From Bacteroidota bacterium (GTDB lineage: Bacteria > Bacteroidota > Bacteroidia > Chitinophagales > Saprospiraceae), in assembly GCA_024277695.1 (NCBI GenBank), contig JAJRUR010000157.1, positions 1-9,161 of the forward strand: 9,161 bases of DNA, given 5' to 3'. A program made the position numbers and the translations under genes. Of the stretch, positions 6,237 through 9,161 are shown in pieces. How positions within the stretch are numbered: position 1 is the first letter of the stretch; every line of letters begins with the position of its first letter. Under the pieces are notes generated by a model. It did no database searches, had not been told where the DNA came from, and saw nothing but the letters and a program-made list of their open reading frames with translations.

Positions 6237-6262
6237 GATTGTCGTGATTTTTGGATTGTCGT
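6233..6262. repeat. 13-bp direct repeat TTTGGATTGTCGT x2
   Basis: TTTGGATTGTCGT is present at 6233-6245 and exactly again at 6250-6262, with four bases (GATT) between, a 17-base period. The first copy overlaps the candidate -7 box and start region of the DUF2461 promoter. It may be a local duplication or a tandem regulator site. Confidence 0.55.
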
Positions 6263-6316
6263 ACAGTACATCCAACAAAAGATTAGTAGCTTGCCCACGA
6301 TATATATCTACGACAG

Positions 6317-6991
6317 ATGATAAAAACTATAGCTCGATCGACACTTGATTATTTATCTCGCCTTGATTCTAATAATAATAGAGAGTGGTTTAAAAAGCAT
6401 AAGGCGGCATACGACCAAGAGAGAGAGCATTTTGTAAGTTTTTGTCAAGCCTTGCTGCAAAAAATAGAAGTACATGATGTAATCGAGACGATGAAAGTAT
6501 ATCGCATCTATCGGGATGTTCGTTTTTCGAAGGACAAAACACCGTACAAGGACAATTTTTCTTGTCATTTTGTACGCTTAGGAAAACTGAGGAGAGGTGG
6601 TTATTATTTTGAGATCAAGCCCGGTGGGTCTTTCGTAGCCGGTGGATTTTGGAAACCCAATTCGGCGGATTTGCTCCGGATACGTCGCGAGTTGGAGATG
6701 GACTCCGAGCCCTTGCGCAAGATATTGGCACAGCGAAGATTCAAAGAGCAATTCGGAGAGCTCCACGGGGCTGAACTAAAGACGGCTCCGCGAGGATTTG
6801 ACCGTCAAGACCCCAATTTGGATTTGATCAGAAAAAAACAATTTGTCGTTTTGCGCTCGATAGCAGATGAGGAGTTGCTGTCAGATGACTTCATTTCAAA
6901 TCTAGACGATGCTTTTAGGGGGATGCGTCCATTCTTGGATTATATGACAGAGGTATTGACCACAGACCTAAATGGTGAATTGATCGTATAG
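6317..6991 (+). CDS. DUF2461 (TIGR02453) family protein
   Basis: A 224-residue protein, the usual length for the DUF2461 family, whose biochemical function I do not know to be established. Family marks are NNNREWFKKHKAAY at 19-32 near the N-terminus, the signature VYRIYRDVRFSKDKTPYKDN at 61-80 and YYFEIKPGGSFVAGGFWKPN at 96-115. The C-terminal third is helical, with RGFDRQDPNLDLIRKKQF at about 158-175. There is no signal peptide or membrane helix, so it is probably cytoplasmic. The start at 6317 is supported by the conserved N-terminus beginning within 20 residues. It appears to be a single-gene unit, divergent from the T9SS cargo gene and convergent with the M23 peptidase gene, whose stop codon lies only 12 bases away. 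Confidence 0.87.
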   Translation: MIKTIARSTLDYLSRLDSNNNREWFKKHKAAYDQEREHFVSFCQALLQKIEVHDVIETMKVYRIYRDVRFSKDKTPYKDNFSCHFVRLGKLRRGGYYFEIKPGGSFVAGGFWKPNSADLLRIRRELEMDSEPLRKILAQRRFKEQFGELHGAELKTAPRGFDRQDPNLDLIRKKQFVVLRSIADEELLSDDFISNLDDAFRGMRPFLDYMTEVLTTDLNGELIV

Positions 6992-6993
6992 AC

Positions 6994-7021
6994 AGGACGC
7001 GTCCTAATCAAAGGATTGATT
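6994..7021. terminator. Symmetric elements between convergent DUF2461 and M23 genes; weak bidirectional terminator
   Basis: AGGACGCGTCCT at 6994-7005 is a perfect 12-bp palindrome filling the 12-base gap between the two stop codons. It is followed by AATCAA (7006-7011), loop AGGA, and TTGATT (7016-7021), then TT, inside the end of the M23 gene. Stems are short (4 and 6 bp), so a terminator role is only possible. Confidence 0.3.
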
Positions 7022-7987
7022 TTCAACAGCTGCTCGTTCTACCAGTACTTCATATTCGTTTGGCGTCAGCCCATCCATACAGAAGTGTATTGGGTTGAGT
7101 GCTCTTCCGTTCAGATGTATTTCGTAGTGTAGATGTGGAGCAGTAGAGGTTCCTGAACTACCCACTTCGCCTATTTTTTGACCTCTTTTGACACGATCTC
7201 CGACCTTGACGAAGATTTTGCTCATATGTGCATAAAGGGACTCGTAGCCGTAACCGTGGTCGATAATGACATGCTTGCCATAGCCTCGGCGTAGGTTTTT
7301 GACTTTAATGACTTTGCCGTCACCGGATGCCTGTATCGGCGTCCCTCGAGGTGCAGTAAAGTCGATACCCTTATGTAGTTTCTTCACTTTGTGGATAGGG
7401 TGAATCCTCCAACCATATCCGGAGAGATGTCGTAGATTGTACTTGAGCTTATCTTCTTTGACAGGTTTGATAGATGGTATGGAAGCGATCATCTTTTCTT
7501 TGTTCATCGCCAGATGATAGATAGTATCAAGCGATCTGGATTGTAGTGCCAGTTGGCGCTCTAGTTTGTCGAGTCGCTGCTGTGTTTTTTTGATAGTAGA
7601 TCCCGATCTCGAATAGTCTATGATATCATCACCGGGTTCATGTCCTCCTACACCACCGTTCCAAACGGCATCATCCATAGTCTTACGTCCAAAAATTACG
7701 CTATGTACTTCTTGATCTTTTTGGTGAATATCGGATAGTACTTCATTCATGATATCCATCTTTTGGTTGAGCACGGAGTACTTATATTTCATTTGGTTGA
7801 GCTCTCGTGTGAGTCGTTGTTCTTGAACTGAAGGGAAGTACAACCCCATAAAATATTGAAGACCAAAAGCAGCTGCAAAGAGCAGGAGAACCAGCAACCC
7901 TACGAGTTGCAACTTCTTAGCAAGAGGGGCTTGGTATTTTCGATATTGCAGCGTTGTCTTGTCGTAAATATATTTTTGCTTGCCCAT
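7004..7987 (-). CDS. Membrane-anchored M23 family peptidoglycan endopeptidase
   Basis: A 327-residue zinc metallopeptidase expected to cut peptide cross-links in the cell wall. Residues 1-25 are basic and cytoplasmic. A single membrane helix at about 27-50 (LVGLLVLLLFAAAFGLQYFM) anchors the protein with its long C-terminal part in the periplasm. Residues 55-95 and 131-155 look coiled-coil. The M23 domain spans about 188-302: HKGIDF supplies His205 and Asp209, YAHM has His254, and PHLHYEI has His285 and His287. These are the expected zinc and active-site residues (HxxxD and HxH), so the enzyme is predicted active rather than a degenerate regulator. GYGWRIHPI before the domain and LNPIHF at its end are typical. 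Length and layout match the small Bacteroidota M23 proteins. It is divergent from alaS across 201 bases; from memory this pairing is common in the phylum. Confidence 0.92.
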   Translation of the reverse strand: MGKQKYIYDKTTLQYRKYQAPLAKKLQLVGLLVLLLFAAAFGLQYFMGLYFPSVQEQRLTRELNQMKYKYSVLNQKMDIMNEVLSDIHQKDQEVHSVIFGRKTMDDAVWNGGVGGHEPGDDIIDYSRSGSTIKKTQQRLDKLERQLALQSRSLDTIYHLAMNKEKMIASIPSIKPVKEDKLKYNLRHLSGYGWRIHPIHKVKKLHKGIDFTAPRGTPIQASGDGKVIKVKNLRRGYGKHVIIDHGYGYESLYAHMSKIFVKVGDRVKRGQKIGEVGSSGTSTAPHLHYEIHLNGRALNPIHFCMDGLTPNEYEVLVERAAVENQSFD

Positions 7988-8099
7988 ATAGTGTTAAAAA
8001 CGTAAAATTTTTGTTGGCCTATCACATAGACAAATACTCTTCATATTCCAAAAAATACAATTGTACCGGCGATAAACCATCATTTATAGAAGAATTATC

Positions 8100-8107
8100 T
8101 ACTTTTG
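8100..8107 (+). promoter_or_regulatory. Candidate -7 box for alaS
   Basis: TACTTTTG matches TAnnTTTG exactly. It would start transcription near 8113, leaving a leader of about 75 bases before the ATG at 8189. There is no TTG at the usual -33 distance; the nearest, at 8061-8063, is 36 bases upstream. Confidence 0.5.
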
Positions 8108-8165
8108 TGCTCCCAAAATGATGCTCAAAAATACTATTTTTAGCGAAAGATATATCATTCAAGGC

Positions 8166-8181
8166 AAATTATTAATAATTT
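8166..8181. repeat. 16-bp perfect AT palindrome just before alaS
   Basis: AAATTATTAATAATTT is its own reverse complement and ends seven bases before the alaS start codon. It would lie in the 5' leader of the mRNA. All bases are A or T, so chance symmetry is more likely than in mixed sequence; it may matter mainly as an unstructured, A/T-rich ribosome landing region. Confidence 0.4.
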
Positions 8182-8188
8182 ATTAACT

Positions 8189-9161
8189 ATGCGGTCAACA
8201 GATATTCGTAAAAAATTTCTTGATTTCTTCCGCTCCAAAGATCACATGATCGTAGATTCTGCGCCGATGGTGGTAAAAGATGATCCCACGCTGATGTTTA
8301 ACAATGCAGGGATGAATCAGTTTAAGGATTACTTTTTGGGTAATCGCAAGGCACCCAAAAGTCGAATTGCGGATACTCAGAAGTGCCTTCGCGTATCTGG
8401 CAAGCACAATGATCTGGAAGAAGTCGGTCGGGATAGCTATCACCAAACGATGTTTGAAATGTTGGGCAATTGGTCTTTTGGTGACTACTTCAAAGCGGAA
8501 GCTATCGAGTGGGCTTGGGAACTTCTGGTGGACCAATTCGGACTCGATCCGGAGAGGCTGTATGCTACAGTATTTTCGGGAGATAAACAAGATGATCTCG
8601 AGGCAGATGCCGAATCTGAAGCCTTGTGGTATAGATATTTGCCAGCTGAGCGTGTGATGCGATTTGATCGGAAAGACAATTTTTGGGAGATGGGCGATAC
8701 AGGTCCCTGTGGCCCTTGTTCTGAGATTCATATCGATCTGAGGTCTGATGCCGACAGAAATAAGATACCCGGTCGAAACTTAGTCAACCAAGATCATCCC
8801 CAAGTTGTAGAAATATGGAATTTGGTCTTTATACAATTCAATCGATTAGCTGATGGCAGTTTAGTAGATCTACCGGACAAGCACGTCGATACCGGTATGG
8901 GCTTTGAGCGATTAGTGATGGCCATTCAAGATAAGCAGAGTAACTACGATACGGATATTTTTGAGCCGGTGATTCGTTTTATTGAAGAGAAGACAGGTAT
9001 TAAGTACGAGGCACGTTACGAGGAGACAGCCAAGTCGGATATTGCTATGCGTGTACTTGCTGATCATTCTAGAGCAGTTGCCATAGCTATAGCTGATGGC
9101 TGTATCCCAACCAATACAGGAGCGGGCTACGTCATACGCCGGATACTGCGTCGTGCTATTC
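8189..9161 (+). CDS. alaS: Alanyl-tRNA synthetase, 5' part (cut by window end)
   Basis: The enzyme charges tRNA-Ala with alanine in the cytoplasm. The window holds the first 324 codons plus one base; bacterial AlaRS is usually about 870-880 residues, so the tRNA-recognition, editing and C-Ala parts lie beyond the edge. The frame is open throughout. The class II catalytic core is clear: PTLMFNNAGMNQFKDYFLG at 33-51, HQTMFEMLGNWSFGDYFK at 85-102 (motif 1/2 region), NFWEMGDTGPCGPCSEI at 164-180 and the motif 3 segment HVDTGMGFERL at 232-242, then the helical domain ending YVIRRILRRAI. The ATG at 8189 gives the normal N-terminus, MRSTDIRKKFLDFF. No T-box or other known leader is seen. The gene is divergent from the M23 peptidase gene. 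Confidence 0.97.
   Translation, partial: MRSTDIRKKFLDFFRSKDHMIVDSAPMVVKDDPTLMFNNAGMNQFKDYFLGNRKAPKSRIADTQKCLRVSGKHNDLEEVGRDSYHQTMFEMLGNWSFGDYFKAEAIEWAWELLVDQFGLDPERLYATVFSGDKQDDLEADAESEALWYRYLPAERVMRFDRKDNFWEMGDTGPCGPCSEIHIDLRSDADRNKIPGRNLVNQDHPQVVEIWNLVFIQFNRLADGSLVDLPDKHVDTGMGFERLVMAIQDKQSNYDTDIFEPVIRFIEEKTGIKYEARYEETAKSDIAMRVLADHSRAVAIAIADGCIPTNTGAGYVIRRILRRAI

Larger units (their letters stand above)
5888..6316. other. 429-base gene-free stretch between divergent genes
   Basis: This AT-rich spacer separates the T9SS cargo gene (-) from the DUF2461 gene (+). In order it holds the cargo -7 box (5915-5922), a dyad at 5939-5962, an 8-bp-arm hairpin at 6047-6067, a 6-bp-arm dyad at 6089-6103, a 7-bp-arm dyad (ATTTTGT/ACAAAAT, 6180-6204), a perfect -7 box at 6229-6236 and a 13-bp direct repeat at 6233-6262. 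A 63-codon reading frame on the minus strand (6107-6298) has no recognisable family features and I do not call it a gene. The stretch is long for a simple two-promoter spacer and might hide a small RNA, but I see nothing that proves one. Confidence 0.6.

Noticed and set aside
6107..6298. 63-codon minus-strand reading frame in the long spacer
   Set aside because: It shows no domain, signal peptide or family resemblance, overlaps the dyads and direct repeat, and spans the DUF2461 promoter region. Best read as a chance frame.
8108..8188. T-box riboswitch upstream of alaS
   Set aside because: No T-box sequence, specifier loop or terminator/antiterminator pair is visible, and T-boxes are not typical of Bacteroidota.
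8195..8731. 178-codon minus-strand reading frame opposite alaS
   Set aside because: It lies wholly antisense to the conserved AlaRS catalytic core, whose frame is unmistakable. Long antisense frames are common opposite conserved genes.
1..9161. Mobile element, CRISPR array, defence or toxin-antitoxin system
   Set aside because: No transposase, integrase, regularly spaced repeats, nuclease or paired small genes were found. All genes are ordinary chromosomal families with similar composition.

Overview
The window looks like an ordinary chromosomal stretch from a member of the Bacteroidota, most likely near the Saprospiraceae. Four things point there: a C-terminal type IX secretion (T9SS) sorting domain on a Cys-rich secreted protein, a PorE-like OmpA lipoprotein-free periplasmic protein with carboxypeptidase-regulatory-like modules, AT-rich start regions without Shine-Dalgarno sequences, and several exact or near TAnnTTTG promoter boxes. 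The phylum call rests on remembered family features, not on a database search.

Layout. Positions 143-1783 (+) encode an exported OmpA-domain protein with a SPOR-like tail. It is followed after 17 bases by a small SCP2-type lipid-binding protein (1801-2118), so the two are probably co-transcribed. The SCP2 gene ends in a long inverted repeat that straddles its stop codon. A GTG-started glycosyltransferase (2285-3382) and a TetR-type regulator (3417-4112) follow on the same strand, separated by a 21-bp dyad. A secreted T9SS cargo protein (4136-5887, -) converges on the regulator. A 429-base gene-free stretch (5888-6316) holds the cargo promoter, several dyads, a short direct repeat and a promoter box for the next gene, a DUF2461 protein (6317-6991, +). 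That gene converges on a membrane-anchored M23 peptidase (7004-7987, -), which is divergent from the 5' part of alaS (8189 to the window end, +).

How the genes relate. The common theme is the cell envelope: a peptidoglycan-binding OmpA/SPOR protein, an M23 peptidoglycan hydrolase, a sugar transferase and a T9SS-exported surface protein. The OmpA and M23 proteins both act on or bind peptidoglycan, but no shared operon joins them. alaS is housekeeping. I found no rRNA, tRNA, CRISPR array, transposase, phage gene or toxin-antitoxin pair, and no convincing new biological system. The items most worth a second look are non-coding: the stop-codon-spanning inverted repeat after the SCP2 gene, the dyad ahead of the TetR gene, and the dyad just upstream of the T9SS cargo promoter.
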